DNA of 64,000 nt from Bradyrhizobium macuxiense (GCF_007993935.1 NZ_VITY01000004.1:124001-188000); one strand, 5' to 3'. Shown: positions 8,229 through 18,500, counted from the first letter of the stretch. A program made the numbers and translations. The notes: generated by a model not told the origin, from the sequence alone.

Positions 8229-9677
8229 ATGACGTTCAAGCGTCCCTATGGCGCGGGACTGGCGGCCCTCGCAGTCGGCCTCTTTGCCGCAACCGCCGCC
8301 TACGCCGAGCCAACCGTCAACAAGGGCGACAACGCCTGGATGCTGACCTCGACGGTGCTGGTGCTTTTGATGACCATCCCGGGCCTCGCGCTGTTCTATG
8401 GCGGTCTCGTCCGCTCCAAGAACATGCTCTCGGTGCTGGCGCAGGTATTCTACACGGTCTGCCTCGTTACCGTGCTCTGGGCTCTCTACGGCTACAGCCT
8501 CGCCTTCACCGGCGGCTCCGACTTCATCGGCGGCTTCTCTAAGGCCTTCCTGATGGGCGTCACGCCGGATTCGAAGGCGGCGACCTTCTCGGTCGACGCC
8601 AACATCTCGGAGCTCGTCTATATGTGCTTCCAGATGACCTTCGCGGCGATCACGCCGGCCCTCATCGTCGGCGCCTTTGCCGAGCGCATGAAGTTCGCGG
8701 CGATCGCGCTGTTCATCCCGCTCTGGGTGACGCTGATCTACTTCCCGATCGCGCACATGGTCTGGTACTGGCCGGGCCCGGACGCGATCCAGGATGCCGC
8801 CAAGGCGCTCGCTGCCGCGGCTGACGAAGCGGCCAAGACCGCGGCGCAGCAGAAGCTCGATGCGATCAACGCCGATGCCGGCTGGATCTTCAAGAAGGGT
8901 GCGATCGACTTCGCCGGCGGCACCGTCGTGCACATCAACGCCGGCATCGCCGGCCTGGTCGGCGCGCTCCTGATCGGCAAGCGCACCGGCTACGGCAAGG
9001 AACTGATGGCTCCGCACTCGCTGACCATGACCATGATCGGCGCCTCGCTGCTCTGGGTCGGCTGGTTCGGCTTCAACGCCGGCTCCAACCTCGAAGCCAA
9101 TGGCGGCGCGGCGCTCGCCATGACCAACTCCTTCGTGGCCACCGCCGCGGCGGCGCTGTCCTGGATGTTCGCGGAATGGATCATCAAGGGCCATCCCTCG
9201 CTGCTCGGCGCGCTCTCGGGCGCGGTCGCGGGCCTCGTCGCGGTGACGCCGGCGGCCGGCTATGCCGGTCCGATGGGCGCCATCGTGCTCGGCCTCGTGG
9301 TCGGCGTGGTCTGCCTGTTCTTCTGCACGGTTGTGAAGAACGCGCTCGGCTATGACGACTCGCTCGACGTGTTCGGCGTCCACTGCGTCGGCGGCATCGT
9401 CGGCGCGCTCGGCACCGGCATCCTGGTCAACCCGGCACTCGGTGGCGCGGGGATCATCGACTACACCGCGATCCCGCCGAAGGTCGCCGATTACGACTTC
9501 GCGGCGCAGATGATCTCGCAGGTCTGGGGCGTCAGCACCACGCTGGTGTGGTCGGGCATCGGCTCGGCGATCCTCTACAAGATCGTCGACGTGATCGTCG
9601 GCCTGCGCGCCAACGTCGAGACCGAGCGTGAAGGCCTCGACATCACCGAGCACACGGAGCGCGCCTACAACATGTAA
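8229..9677 (+). CDS. amtB: ammonium transporter, second copy
   Basis: 482 residues, Amt-family channel. A signal peptide ends near AAYAEP. The conserved features are PGLALFYGGLVRSKN, the twin histidines in VVHINAG and FGVHCVGG, GWFGFNAGSN, and the C-terminal GLDITEHTE helix for GlnK docking. It is 40 residues longer than the first AmtB mainly because of an alanine-rich insertion at about residues 179-223 in the extracytoplasmic loop before DFAGG. AGGAGTG precedes the ATG. A strong terminator follows. Confidence 0.93.
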   Translation: MTFKRPYGAGLAALAVGLFAATAAYAEPTVNKGDNAWMLTSTVLVLLMTIPGLALFYGGLVRSKNMLSVLAQVFYTVCLVTVLWALYGYSLAFTGGSDFIGGFSKAFLMGVTPDSKAATFSVDANISELVYMCFQMTFAAITPALIVGAFAERMKFAAIALFIPLWVTLIYFPIAHMVWYWPGPDAIQDAAKALAAAADEAAKTAAQQKLDAINADAGWIFKKGAIDFAGGTVVHINAGIAGLVGALLIGKRTGYGKELMAPHSLTMTMIGASLLWVGWFGFNAGSNLEANGGAALAMTNSFVATAAAALSWMFAEWIIKGHPSLLGALSGAVAGLVAVTPAAGYAGPMGAIVLGLVVGVVCLFFCTVVKNALGYDDSLDVFGVHCVGGIVGALGTGILVNPALGGAGIIDYTAIPPKVADYDFAAQMISQVWGVSTTLVWSGIGSAILYKIVDVIVGLRANVETEREGLDITEHTERAYNM

Positions 9678-9762
9678 GAGTTCTCCCGGGGCGCGACCTC
9701 CCCAAGCGGTCGTTCCCAGAACTACGGTCCGGGCACATACCCGGCAATGTCCGGACCGTTGA

Positions 9763-9799
9763 GGGGCTCCAGCGCAAGTTGGAGCCCCTTTCTTTTTTT
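9763..9799 (+). terminator. rho-independent terminator of glnK-amtB
   Basis: Perfect 9-bp stem GGGGCTCCA / TGGAGCCCC (9763-9771 and 9780-9788) with an 8-base loop, followed by TTTCTTTTTTT. Confidence 0.95.
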
Positions 9800-9890
9800 G
9801 GCGGCTTGAGAAAATAATGTCGGAATTGCCTGCCATTGTGGAATGACAGGCTACAAACAACGAAGCCGACAACAAGAACGGGAGGACGTC

Positions 9891-10295
9891 ATGAAGGTGC
9901 AAGGCAGGTGCTATTGCGGCAACGTGCGCTATGAGGCCGAAGGCGAACCGATGATGGCGGCGCAATGCCTGTGCCGCGAATGCCAGTACATCACGGGCGG
10001 TGGGCCGAACTTGTTCATGGCGATGCCGGCCACCGGCTTCAAATACACCGCCAGCGAACCGAAGCAGTTCACGCGCAAGGACCTCGAACGCGCCGTGACC
10101 CGCGAGTTCTGCCCGGAATGCGGCACGCATCTGGTGACCAAGGTGCCGGGCCTGCCCGCCGCGATCCTGAAGGTCGGCACCTTCGACGACCCCAGTGTGT
10201 TCACCCCGCAGATGACGATCTACGCCTGCGACAAGCAGACCTTCCACCATCTGCCCGAGGGCAAGCCGTCATTCGAGAAGCTGCCGGCGCATTGA
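9891..10295 (+). CDS. GFA / CENP-V zinc-binding domain protein
   Basis: 134 residues. Cysteines occur in the order C7-x-C9, C26-x-C28-x2-C31 and C74-x2-C77, the ligand pattern of the GFA (glutathione-dependent formaldehyde-activating enzyme-like) family, which binds two zinc ions. Despite the name, most members have no demonstrated formaldehyde activity. The ATG at 9891 has GGGAGGA upstream; an earlier in-frame start at 9843 adds residues without similarity to the domain. Confidence 0.85.
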   Translation: MKVQGRCYCGNVRYEAEGEPMMAAQCLCRECQYITGGGPNLFMAMPATGFKYTASEPKQFTRKDLERAVTREFCPECGTHLVTKVPGLPAAILKVGTFDDPSVFTPQMTIYACDKQTFHHLPEGKPSFEKLPAH

Positions 10296-10313
10296 GACGG
10301 CACACGTTCAGTG

Positions 10314-10438
10314 TGTAGCCCGGATGGAGCCAACGGGTCGCGCGAACGCGCGCCCGATGACAGGCTCCGCGCAATCCGGGAAAGCCTCTCCGCGTAAGGA
10401 CCGTCCCCGGATTGCGCTTCGCTTCATCCGGGCTACGG
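10314..10438. repeat. intergenic inverted repeat, TAGCCCGGATG family (copy 1)
   Basis: Begins GTAGCCCGGATGGAG and ends with the inverse CTTCATCCGGGCTAC, with CGCAATCCGGG and CCCGGATTGCG as an inner inverted pair. It lies in the convergent gap between the GFA and Nudix genes. Confidence 0.85.
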
Positions 10439-10495
10439 AGCTTGAGAACACACCCGGGCTAGCCCTTGCCCCGGCAACTGCCGCGACCAACAGCG

Positions 10496-10587
10496 CGTAG
10501 CCCGGATGGAGCGTAGCGCAATCCGGGAACGACGTCTGCGCAGGAGAGACCGCCCCGGATTTCGCTCCGCTTCATCCGGGCTACGGT
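10496..10587. repeat. intergenic inverted repeat, TAGCCCGGATG family (copy 2)
   Basis: Same ends as the copy at 10314 (GTAGCCCGGATGGAGCG and GCTTCATCCGGGCTAC), shorter middle. Two copies lie head to tail in one convergent gap, so the gap was probably built by repeated insertion or duplication. Confidence 0.85.
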
Positions 10588-10599
10588 GCCTATGCAGCG

Positions 10600-11070
10600 T
10601 CAGTCGAACAGGACTTCCTCGTCCGGCAGGGCGCTTGGCGCGCCGTCACGCAAATAGCGTTCGAGAATATCGGCGAGCGACAGCGGCGTCAGGCGCTCTT
10701 CCGCATTGGGCAGATCGGCGATCGGCCACCAGCGGAAGCAGTCGAGCACCTTCGCCTCGGCCGCATCAGCCATCACAGGGTCGAAACGATCGGTGTGAAC
10801 GATCCGGTATTCTTCCTTCTGGGAGATCCGCCGGCCGCCCCAGTTGAAGGTGTGGTGGCGCCGCCAGACCGCGGGGCCATGCGCGAAGGCGGTCAGCCCC
10901 AATTCCTCGGCAAGCTCCCGCCTGAGCGTCGCTTCCGGCGTCTCGTCGCCTTCGCTGCCGCCACCGGGTGCGATCCAGAAGCAATCCCCGTGCGGCGGGC
11001 GAATCCGCAGCAGCAGGACTTCGTGCCCGCCCGTGATGATGAGCGCCCTGACGGCGCGGCGGTGGATCAT
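10600..11070 (-). CDS. Nudix hydrolase
   Basis: 156 residues. The Nudix box is complete: GGSEGDETPEATLRRELAEE, ending LGL, with the metal-binding REXXEE glutamates. Such enzymes hydrolyse nucleoside diphosphate-linked substrates; the substrate cannot be told from sequence. The ATG at 11070 was preferred to a TTG four codons earlier. It is divergent from the aminotransferase and ends against the repeat pair. Confidence 0.85.
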   Translation of the reverse strand: MIHRRAVRALIITGGHEVLLLRIRPPHGDCFWIAPGGGSEGDETPEATLRRELAEELGLTAFAHGPAVWRRHHTFNWGGRRISQKEEYRIVHTDRFDPVMADAAEAKVLDCFRWWPIADLPNAEERLTPLSLADILERYLRDGAPSALPDEEVLFD

Positions 11071-11270
11071 GTCCAAGGGCAATCTCGGGGCAATCTCGGT
11101 GCAATTTCGATGCGGTCTTGTTCGGCGAGCGCTGATATCACGCGCCGGCCGATCGTGCCCGCCGCCGATGGTTAATCGCGTCTTAACCTCGCCCTATCTA
11201 TGGTGACTTGATCGGTTTACGGTCGGCGCCCCTCAACCCCGACCGCAGTGAAAGTGCTGGCATTTCAACC

Positions 11271-12497
11271 ATGGCAATGACCGCCTCATCCGGCTTGGCG
11301 CAGGGCGCCGGCGATGTCGCATCCGCCGGCCAGGCCGAGCGTTCCCCATTCGTGCGTACCACCGAGCTCCTGGCGCCGTACCAACCGGCTAAGCCATTGA
11401 TTACGTTGTCGGTCGGCGAGCCGCAGCACCCCGTGCCTGGTTTCGTCGGGCCGGTACTGTCGAAGCACACCGCCGAGTTCGGCCGCTACCCGATGGCCAA
11501 GGGCATCGAGCCGTTCCGCCGCGCGGCCGCGACCTGGCTGTCGAGCCGGTTCCAATTGCCGCGTCCGGTCGATCCGGAGAGCGAGGTGCTGGTGCTGAAC
11601 GGCAGCCGCGAGGGGCTGTTCTTCGCCGCGATCACGGCGTCACGCTACGTCTCGCCGCGCAAGGGCCGGCCGGCGATCCTGATGCCGAATCCGTTCTATC
11701 CGGCCTATGGTGCCGGCGCCCGCGCGGCCGGCTGCGAGCAGATCTATCTGCCGACCACGCTCAGTAACGGCTTCCTGCCCGACCTTGATTCGATCGACGA
11801 GGCGACGCTGGCGCGCACCGTGGCGTTCTTCCTGGCCTCGCCCGCCAATCCGCAGGGCTCGGTCGCCTCGCGCGCCTATTTCACGCGGCTGAAGCAGCTC
11901 GCCGATCGCCATGGCTTCATGATCCTGAGCGACGAGTGCTACTCGGAGATCTACACCCGCGAAGCCCCGGGCAGCATGCTGGAATGTGCCGGATCCGACT
12001 TCACCAATGTGGTCGCGTTCCAGTCGCTGTCGAAGCGCTCGAACCTGCCGGGCATGCGGGTCGGCTTCGCCGCCGGCGATCGAAAGTTCATGGCCGCCTT
12101 CCTCGAGCTGCGCAATGTCGCCGCACCTCAGGTGCCGGTGCCGTTGCAACATGTCGCGGTCGCCGCCTATGGCGACGAGGCGCATGTCGAGGAGAACCGC
12201 AGGCTCTATCGCATCAAGTTCGATCTCGCCGACCAGATCCTCGGCAGCCGCTACGGCTACAAGCGGCCGGCCGGCGGGTTCTGCGTCTGGCTCGACGTCT
12301 CCGATCGCGGCGGCGACGAGGCGACGACCGTCAGGCTGTATCGCGACGCCGGCGTGCGCGTGATTCCCGGCAGCTATCTGGCGCGCGAGCAGAACGACGG
12401 TTCCAATCCGGGCGCGGGCTATATCCGCCTTGCGCTGGTCTCCGACAGTGAATCGACGGCCGAGGCGATGCATCGCCTGGTCGAAACCCTGGGTTAA
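11271..12497 (+). CDS. class I/II PLP aminotransferase, probable succinyldiaminopimelate transaminase
   Basis: About 408 residues, fold-type I PLP enzyme. The Schiff-base lysine lies in [19 protein letters not shown], a form of the motif characteristic of DapC-type N-succinyldiaminopimelate aminotransferases; substrate motifs SPANPQG and SDECYSEIY agree. DapC would act in lysine and peptidoglycan precursor synthesis. The ATG at 11271 was chosen over an upstream TTG; a second ATG two codons later is possible. It is 22 bases upstream of ftsK. Another aminotransferase activity cannot be excluded. Confidence 0.75.
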   Translation: MAMTASSGLAQGAGDVASAGQAERSPFVRTTELLAPYQPAKPLITLSVGEPQHPVPGFVGPVLSKHTAEFGRYPMAKGIEPFRRAAATWLSSRFQLPRPVDPESEVLVLNGSREGLFFAAITASRYVSPRKGRPAILMPNPFYPAYGAGARAAGCEQIYLPTTLSNGFLPDLDSIDEATLARTVAFFLASPANPQGSVASRAYFTRLKQLADRHGFMILSDECYSEIYTREAPGSMLECAGSDFTNVVAFQSLSKRSNLPGMRVGFAAGDRKFMAAFLELRNVAAPQVPVPLQHVAVAAYGDEAHVEENRRLYRIKFDLADQILGSRYGYKRPAGGFCVWLDVSDRGGDEATTVRLYRDAGVRVIPGSYLAREQNDGSNPGAGYIRLALVSDSESTAEAMHRLVETLG

Positions 12498-12519
12498 TCG
12501 CGAAGCGCGAAGATTGAGT

Positions 12520-14997
12520 ATGCCAGCGATCGAACGTGTCATCCCCCTGGTCGGCCATCTGCCGCTCTCGCTGCGCGAGGCGCTGGCGCGGCGGCTGCGC
12601 GAACTGACCGGGCTCGGCCTGATCGCGCTGTCAGGCGGCATCACTGCTGCGCTGATGACCTGGTCGGTGCAGGACCCGTCGCTGAGCCATGCCACCTCGC
12701 GCGCGATCCGCAACGTGCTCGGCTATCCCGGTGCGATCGGCGCCGACCTCCTGATGCAGATCCTCGGCCTCGGCGCGATCATGCTGCTGCTGCCGGTCGC
12801 GGTGTGGGGCTGGCGGATGCTGACGCATCGCCCGTTCGACCGCGAGGCGCTGCGGCTCGGCTGCTGGATCCTGTGCACGGTGATCGCGGCGGGCTTTGCC
12901 AGCTGCTGGCCGCACAACACCGCTTGGCCGCTGCCGACCGGGCTCGGCGGCGTGGTCGGCGATGCGCTGCTGCGCGCGCCGGCCGTGGTGTTCGGGCCGC
13001 CCGGCTTCATCTACCGCGTCGTGCTCGGGCTGATCCTGTTTGTGGCGATGGCCGCGTGCTTCTTGTTTGCCTGCGGCTGGGGCGCCAAGGAGCAGGACGA
13101 GGAACTGACGCCGATCTCGGACGATGACGAGCCGTTCGTCGAGGATGACGAGGACCGCAGCTCGGTCTCGCTGGGCTGGCTGTTCCACGCGCTGATGAGC
13201 GCGAAGGCCCGGCTCGGCTGGCTGTTCACCACAGCCTATAAATCGCTGGTGTCGAGCGGATCGCAGGGCCGCAGCGCGGCGTTCGAGCGCCAGGAGCCCA
13301 ATATCGGCGGCGGCCGCGCGGCGCCCTCGATCGCGCCCGCGCATGACGATCACGACGCCGACGAAGACGAGGCCGAGGCTTTCGACGACGAGGAAGAAGA
13401 GGACGAGGAGGAGGAGGAAGCTCCCGCCGCCCGCGCCCCGCGCAAGAAGGCCGAGCCAAAGCCGAAGAAGAAGAATTCCGACAAGTTCGAGCTGCCGTCG
13501 GTCTCCGTGCTCAGCGCGCCGAAGGCGAGCGACCGCCAGCCGCTGAGCAAGGCCGAGCTGGAAAACAATTCGCGCGCGCTCGAAGGCGTGCTGCAGGACT
13601 TCGGCGTGCGCGGCGAGATCGTCAAGGCCAACCCGGGCCCGGTGGTCACGCTGTACGAGCTGGAGCCCGCGCCCGGCATCAAGTCGTCGCGCGTGATCGG
13701 CCTGTCCGACGACATCGCGCGCTCGATGAGCGCGCTGTCGGCCCGCGTCGCCGTGGTCGCCGGCCGCAACGCGATCGGCATCGAGCTGCCGAACGCGCAT
13801 CGCGAGAAGGTTTATCTGCGCGAGCTCTTGGTCGCCAAGGAAAGCGTCGATTCGGTCGCCAAGCTGCCGCTGTGCCTCGGCAAGACGATCGGCGGCGATC
13901 CCGTCATCATCGATCTGGCGCGCACGCCGCACATGCTGATCGCCGGCACCACCGGCTCCGGCAAATCGGTCGCGATCAACACCATGATCCTGAGCCTGGT
14001 CTACCGGTTGCGCCCGGATCAGTGCCGCCTGATCATGGTCGATCCGAAGATGCTCGAACTCTCCGTCTATGACGGCATCCCGCATCTGTTGACGCCCGTC
14101 GTCACCGATCCGAAGAAGGCGGTGGTGGCGCTGAAATGGGCCGTGCGCGAGATGGAAGAGCGCTACAAGCGGATGGCCAAGCTCGGCGTCCGCAACATCG
14201 ACGGCTACAATGCGCGCCTCGTCGAGGCCAAGGGCAAGGGCGAAGAGCTGACGCGCACCGTGCACACCGGCTTCGACAAGGAGAGCGGCAAGGCGATCTA
14301 CGAGGAAGAGAAGCTCGACCTCGAGCCGCTGCCCTACATCGTGATCATCGTCGACGAAATGGCCGACCTGATGATGGTCGCCGGCAAGGACATCGAAGGC
14401 GCGGTGCAGCGCCTCGCGCAGATGGCGCGCGCCGCCGGCCTGCATGTGATCCTCGCCACGCAGCGCCCGTCGGTCGACGTCATCACCGGCACGATCAAGG
14501 CGAACTTCCCGACCCGCATCGCCTTCCAGGTGACATCGAAGATCGACAGCCGCACCATCCTCGGCGAGATGGGCGCCGAGCAGCTGCTCGGCCAGGGCGA
14601 CATGCTCTATATGGCGGGCGGCGGCCGCATCAGCCGCGTGCACGGCCCGTTCGCCTCCGACGAGGAGGTCGAGAAGGTGGTGCGTCATCTGAAGACGCAA
14701 GGCGCTCCGGAATATCTCGAGGCCGTCACCGCGGAAGAGCCGACCGACGAGGACGGCGCCGTGTTCGATGCCACCGGCATGGGCGGCGACGGCGGCGGCG
14801 ACCTGTTCACGCAGGCGGTTGCGATCGTCAAGCGCGACCGCAAGGCGTCGACCTCCTACATCCAGCGCCGGCTGCAGATCGGCTATAACCGCGCCGCCTC
14901 GCTGATGGAGCGGATGGAACTTGAGGGCATCGTGGGACCGGCGAATCACGCCGGAAAGCGCGAAATCCTCGTCGGGGAAGAAGAAGGCCAGTTCTGA
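12520..14997 (+). CDS. ftsK: DNA translocase FtsK
   Basis: 825 residues, septal hexameric motor that pumps chromosome termini through the closing division site. N-terminal four-helix membrane domain (about residues 30-190), then a variable linker with a run of Asp/Glu (residues about 275-310) and a Lys-rich stretch, then the motor with Walker A GTTGSGKS, Walker [15 protein letters not shown], and the C-terminal gamma winged helix ([23 protein letters not shown]) that reads KOPS sites. It is followed by lolA, a conserved alphaproteobacterial arrangement. Confidence 0.97.
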   Translation: MPAIERVIPLVGHLPLSLREALARRLRELTGLGLIALSGGITAALMTWSVQDPSLSHATSRAIRNVLGYPGAIGADLLMQILGLGAIMLLLPVAVWGWRMLTHRPFDREALRLGCWILCTVIAAGFASCWPHNTAWPLPTGLGGVVGDALLRAPAVVFGPPGFIYRVVLGLILFVAMAACFLFACGWGAKEQDEELTPISDDDEPFVEDDEDRSSVSLGWLFHALMSAKARLGWLFTTAYKSLVSSGSQGRSAAFERQEPNIGGGRAAPSIAPAHDDHDADEDEAEAFDDEEEEDEEEEEAPAARAPRKKAEPKPKKKNSDKFELPSVSVLSAPKASDRQPLSKAELENNSRALEGVLQDFGVRGEIVKANPGPVVTLYELEPAPGIKSSRVIGLSDDIARSMSALSARVAVVAGRNAIGIELPNAHREKVYLRELLVAKESVDSVAKLPLCLGKTIGGDPVIIDLARTPHMLIAGTTGSGKSVAINTMILSLVYRLRPDQCRLIMVDPKMLELSVYDGIPHLLTPVVTDPKKAVVALKWAVREMEERYKRMAKLGVRNIDGYNARLVEAKGKGEELTRTVHTGFDKESGKAIYEEEKLDLEPLPYIVIIVDEMADLMMVAGKDIEGAVQRLAQMARAAGLHVILATQRPSVDVITGTIKANFPTRIAFQVTSKIDSRTILGEMGAEQLLGQGDMLYMAGGGRISRVHGPFASDEEVEKVVRHLKTQGAPEYLEAVTAEEPTDEDGAVFDATGMGGDGGGDLFTQAVAIVKRDRKASTSYIQRRLQIGYNRAASLMERMELEGIVGPANHAGKREILVGEEEGQF

Positions 14998-15097
14998 TCG
15001 GGGGCGATCATCACGGAAAAACCATATCTCCCTCGGAAGAGGCGGGATAAAATCCGGCGAAGCGGGACGAGCGTCGAACAGAGACCTGACATATCTG

Positions 15098-15910
15098 ATG
15101 GCAAAACACCTCATTGACCGCGGCGCGCGCACTGCGCTGGCTCTTCTCGTCACCGCCGCGATCGCAGGCGGCGCGACTGCGCAAAATGCGCCGGCGCCAA
15201 AACCCGCCGCACCCAAGGCAGCACCGAAGGCCAAGGACAGTGGTGCGCAGAGCAATGCCGACAAGGGCCCGACCACGACGGGCGCCACCCAGGCACCGCC
15301 GGACCCGGTGATTCCAGATCCGCGCCGCAACGTGCCCGCCAGCATCTTCCAGACCTTCGACGCCAATCAGAAGGCGCAGGCCGCCAAGGTCTCGGCCTAT
15401 CTGTCGTCGCTGCAGACCCTGGTCGGGAATTTCGTGCAGGTCGGCCCCGACGGCACCAAGACCAAGGGCGATTTCTACATCCAGAAGCCCGGCAAGCTGC
15501 GCTTCGAGTATGACAATCCGAGCACGATCGAGGTGATCGCCGACGGCTCGTCGGTCGCGGTGCGCGACCGCAGGCTCGCCACCCAGGACGTCTATCCGCT
15601 GTCGCAGACCCCGCTGCGCTATCTGCTGTCGGACCGCATCGATCTGATGAAGGACACCAACGTCGTCAGCGTCACCGCCGACGACGTGTTCGTCAGTATC
15701 ACGATCGAGGAGAAGCAGGCGCTGGTCGGCACCAGCCGCTTCCTGCTGATGATCGGCGCCAAGGACGGCAAGCTCAAGCAGTGGACCGTCACCGACCCGC
15801 AGGGCTACGACACCACGGTTGCGGTCTACAATCTCGACGCCACGCAGAAGCCCGATCCCGGGCTGTTCAAGATCGACTTCACGACCTATCCCGGTTCGTC
15901 GCCGGGTTAG
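15098..15910 (+). CDS. lolA: LolA-family outer-membrane lipoprotein carrier protein
   Basis: 270 residues. A Sec signal peptide (residues 1 to about 28) is followed by a Pro/Ala/Lys-rich stretch to about residue 90, then the LolA beta-barrel half: ASIFQTFDANQ, LQTLVGNFVQVGPDGTKTKGDFYIQKPGKLRFEYD and a terminal FKIDF. LolA shuttles lipoproteins across the periplasm. The ATG at 15098 was chosen because it opens the signal peptide; the frame is open further upstream into ftsK. The gene follows ftsK by 100 bases, as in related genomes. Confidence 0.85.
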   Translation: MAKHLIDRGARTALALLVTAAIAGGATAQNAPAPKPAAPKAAPKAKDSGAQSNADKGPTTTGATQAPPDPVIPDPRRNVPASIFQTFDANQKAQAAKVSAYLSSLQTLVGNFVQVGPDGTKTKGDFYIQKPGKLRFEYDNPSTIEVIADGSSVAVRDRRLATQDVYPLSQTPLRYLLSDRIDLMKDTNVVSVTADDVFVSITIEEKQALVGTSRFLLMIGAKDGKLKQWTVTDPQGYDTTVAVYNLDATQKPDPGLFKIDFTTYPGSSPG

Positions 15911-15918
15911 CGAGATGC

Positions 15919-16005
15919 CGTAGGATGGGTAGAGCGCAGCGAAACCCATCACCTTTGATCCGCGTGGGAAGATGATGGGTTTCGCTTCGCTCTACCCATC
16001 CTACG
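15919..16005. repeat. intergenic inverted repeat, GTAGGATGGG family (copy 1)
   Basis: Starts CGTAGGATGGGTAGAGCG and ends with its inverse CGCTCTACCCATCCTACG, with inner GAAACCCATC / GATGGGTTTC. A second copy is at 31194-31275. It separates lolA from xth. Confidence 0.9.
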
Positions 16006-16064
16006 CATCACCCCCTGTGGACAATTGAATCCCGCACTGAGAACCATGCTAAGACGCAGCTCTC

Positions 16065-16880
16065 ATGCGGTTCTCCGTCACCACCTGGAACATCAATTCG
16101 GTGCGCCTGCGCATCGATATCGTCGCCAAATTCCTGAAGAGCGCGCGGCCGGATGTGCTGTGCCTGCAGGAAACCAAGTGCATCGACGATGCGTTTCCGT
16201 TGAAGCGCTTCAGGCGGCTCGGCTATGAGCATGTCGCGCTGAACGGGCAGAAGGGCTATCACGGCGTCGCCATCGTCTCACGGCTGCCGTTCGAGACGAC
16301 CGACATCCGGACATTCTGCGACAAGATCGACTCGCGGCACATCTCGGTTTCCTTTGGTGAAAAGGCGCAGCTTTCAAAACCGCTGGTGCTGCATAATTTC
16401 TACGTGCCGGCCGGCGGCGACGTTCCCGACCCCGCGCTCAATCCGAAGTTCGAGCACAAGCTGCAATTCCTCGACGAGATGAAGAGCTGCGAGCCGCTGC
16501 ATCCGCGCGGCGACGATCGCCACATCCTGGTCGGCGACCTCAACGTCGCGCCGCATGAGAACGACGTGTGGTCGCACAAGCAGCTGTTGAAGGTGGTCTC
16601 GCACACGCCGGTCGAGACCGAGAAGCTGCTCGCAGCCCAAGCGCATGGCGAATGGTTCGACATCGCGCGCGAGCGGATCCCGATGTCGGAAAAGGTCTAC
16701 ACCTGGTGGAGCTATCGCGCCGCCGACTGGACCGTCGGCGACCGCGGCCGCAGGCTCGATCACATCTGGGTCTCGCGCGCGCTGAAGGATCACGTCAGCG
16801 ATTTCAAGATCACCCGCGACGCCCGCAGCTGGGAGCGCCCGTCGGATCATGTGCCGGTGACGGCGGTGATGGAGGTGTGA
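16065..16880 (+). CDS. xthA: exodeoxyribonuclease III (AP endonuclease)
   Basis: 271 residues of the EEP nuclease family; cleaves DNA 5' of abasic sites and removes 3' blocking groups in base-excision repair. Catalytic motifs in order: TTWNINSVRLR, LQETK (metal Glu), YHGVAI, GDLNVAP (Asp/Asn), DHIWVS and the terminal SDHVPV His. Length matches the ExoIII group. It converges with the minus-strand cyclic-nucleotide-binding gene across a repeat. Confidence 0.95.
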   Translation: MRFSVTTWNINSVRLRIDIVAKFLKSARPDVLCLQETKCIDDAFPLKRFRRLGYEHVALNGQKGYHGVAIVSRLPFETTDIRTFCDKIDSRHISVSFGEKAQLSKPLVLHNFYVPAGGDVPDPALNPKFEHKLQFLDEMKSCEPLHPRGDDRHILVGDLNVAPHENDVWSHKQLLKVVSHTPVETEKLLAAQAHGEWFDIARERIPMSEKVYTWWSYRAADWTVGDRGRRLDHIWVSRALKDHVSDFKITRDARSWERPSDHVPVTAVMEV

Positions 16881-16907
16881 CGCCGCATCAGCGCGAAGGT
16901 TGTCCTC

Positions 16908-17041
16908 CGTCATCCTGAGGAGCGCGGAACGCGCGTCTCGAAGGATGAATCGGCCCGGCTGGTGGCCGTCGACCCTTCGAGACGCGCGCAAGAGCGCGCT
17001 CCTCCAGCGACAAAGGCGAAGCCTTTGCGCGGGGGGTGACG
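16908..17041. repeat. intergenic inverted repeat, CGTCATCCTGAGGAG family (copy 1)
   Basis: Opens CCGTCATCCTGAGGAGCGCG, contains GCGTCTCGAAGGATGAA and its inverse form CCTTCGAGACGCG, and ends GGGTGACGG. A second copy is at 42002-42105. It lies between convergent xth and the next gene. Confidence 0.85.
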
Positions 17042-17072
17042 GATCAATGAGCTTTGCAGAACGACGGGAAGA

Positions 17073-17513
17073 TCACGTACTCAGCTTGCCGCCCGCCATC
17101 AGAATATCACTGGCGAGCTGGCTGGTGCGAAGCGCGAGCTCGTCGCGCAGCCGGCGCGCGGCGGCGGGATCGCTTTCCAGCACGCGCTGGAACAGGCTGC
17201 GGGCGACTCGGATCACCGAGCCGCGCTCCAATGCAGTGGCGGTCGACGGCCGTTTCATCGCGACGATCAATGCGAGCTCGCCGATCAGCGCGCCCGGACC
17301 GGCGATGATCTCGGCGCCGCCTTCCTCGACCCGGAAGCTGCCGCGCTGCACGACATAGCCGGCGTCCGCGGCGTCGCCGACCTTGAACAGCACCTCGCCT
17401 GCGTTGAAGTCGCGTTGCTCGGAGCCGATCGCCAGCATGCGCAAGGAGCTCTCGCCCAACAGACGCATCGTCGGGACCCGCTCGAGCAGGGCTACGTCAT
17501 CATCGATCGACAT
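17073..17513 (-). CDS. cyclic-nucleotide-binding domain protein without effector domain
   Basis: 146 residues. A single CRP/FNR-type cNMP-binding domain fills the protein: FNAGEVLFKVGDAAD, VVQRGSFRV and the phosphate-binding-cassette region GALIGELALIVAMKRPSTATA with Glu followed by the conserved Arg. There is no DNA-binding helix-turn-helix, so it is a ligand sensor acting through a partner. The response-regulator gene lies 57 bases upstream on the same strand and is a plausible partner; this is an inference. Confidence 0.8.
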   Translation of the reverse strand: MSIDDDVALLERVPTMRLLGESSLRMLAIGSEQRDFNAGEVLFKVGDAADAGYVVQRGSFRVEEGGAEIIAGPGALIGELALIVAMKRPSTATALERGSVIRVARSLFQRVLESDPAAARRLRDELALRTSQLASDILMAGGKLST

Positions 17514-17570
17514 TCAGGTCCGGTAACCGCGGTGCGCCTCGATTTCACGAATCGTTGAGCGCGAAGCGTA

Positions 17571-18257
17571 TCACGGCACCAGCTTGTAGCCACCGGCTTC
17601 CGTCACCAGGATTTCCGGGTTGGCGGCGTCCTTCTCGATCTTCTGGCGGAGGCGGTAGATGTGGGTTTCCAGCGTGTGGGTGGTGACACCGGAATTGTAG
17701 CCCCAGACTTCCTGGAGCAGGGTCTCGCGCGACACCGGCATCTGGCCGGCGCGGTAGAGGAAGCGCAGGATCGCGGTTTCCTTCTCGGTCAGCCGCACCT
17801 TCCTGGCATTGGCGCCGGTGAGCATCTTCGAGCCGGGACGGAACGAGTAGGGGCCGACCGAGAACACCGCGTCCTCGCTGGCCTCGTGCTGGCGCAGTTG
17901 CGCCCGGATCCGGGCCAGCAGCACCGCGAAGCGGAACGGCTTGGCCACATAGTCGTTGGCGCCGGACTCCAAGCCGAGGATCGTATCGGAATCGGTGTCG
18001 TGGCCGGTCAGCATGATGATCGGGGCCTTGAAGCCACCCTTGCGCAGGCTGCGGACCACTTCGCGGCCGTCGGTGTCGGGCAGGCCGACATCCATCAGGA
18101 CCAGATCGGGAGAATTGGCTTTGGCGGCAGTGGCGCCCTTGGCGCCGGTGTCGACTGCGGAGGCTTCGAACTCCTCGTGCAGGGACAGCTGCTCGACCAG
18201 CGTATCGCGCAGATCGGTATCGTCATCCACGATCAAGATCTTGCGGGCATTGGCCAT
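17571..18257 (-). CDS. OmpR/PhoB-family response regulator
   Basis: 228 residues. Receiver domain (residues 5-120) with acidic pair Asp11/Asp12, phosphoacceptor Asp56 (VLMDVGLPD), Thr84 and Lys106; C-terminal winged helix (about 130-228) of the OmpR type (TEKETAILRFLY, THTLETHIYRLRQKIE). No cognate kinase lies next to it. It resembles the alphaproteobacterial envelope regulator CenR, but that identification is from memory and only tentative, so no symbol is given. Confidence 0.88.
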   Translation of the reverse strand: MANARKILIVDDDTDLRDTLVEQLSLHEEFEASAVDTGAKGATAAKANSPDLVLMDVGLPDTDGREVVRSLRKGGFKAPIIMLTGHDTDSDTILGLESGANDYVAKPFRFAVLLARIRAQLRQHEASEDAVFSVGPYSFRPGSKMLTGANARKVRLTEKETAILRFLYRAGQMPVSRETLLQEVWGYNSGVTTHTLETHIYRLRQKIEKDAANPEILVTEAGGYKLVP

Positions 18258-18500
18258 AGGTACAATCCTTCGGGGGCGGGGCGGTCAGAGGCGGAGGGCG
18301 CTTAAGACCGTAGCATCGGCTAGATATGTGCTCAGGTAGGCGATTGTTACCGATTCACAAGGCAACGGCAGTCTACCTCAAATCCGGCGGGGCAGGACGT
18401 GAATGTCCTGTAATGCCGGGTGATAGAATGATCCGAACATCCTAGGCAAGTTCAGTTTGGAACGATTCTTGAGGGAAGATCAGCTATTTCAATCACTTAT

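Noticed and set aside
8205..10250. Long open frame antisense to the second amtB
   Set aside because: No domain, repetitive charged composition, and lies fully opposite a confident gene.
12631..15366. Very long open frame antisense to ftsK and lolA (911 codons)
   Set aside because: It mirrors the GC-rich codon pattern of the strong plus-strand genes, has no recognisable domain, and is an expected by-product of high GC.
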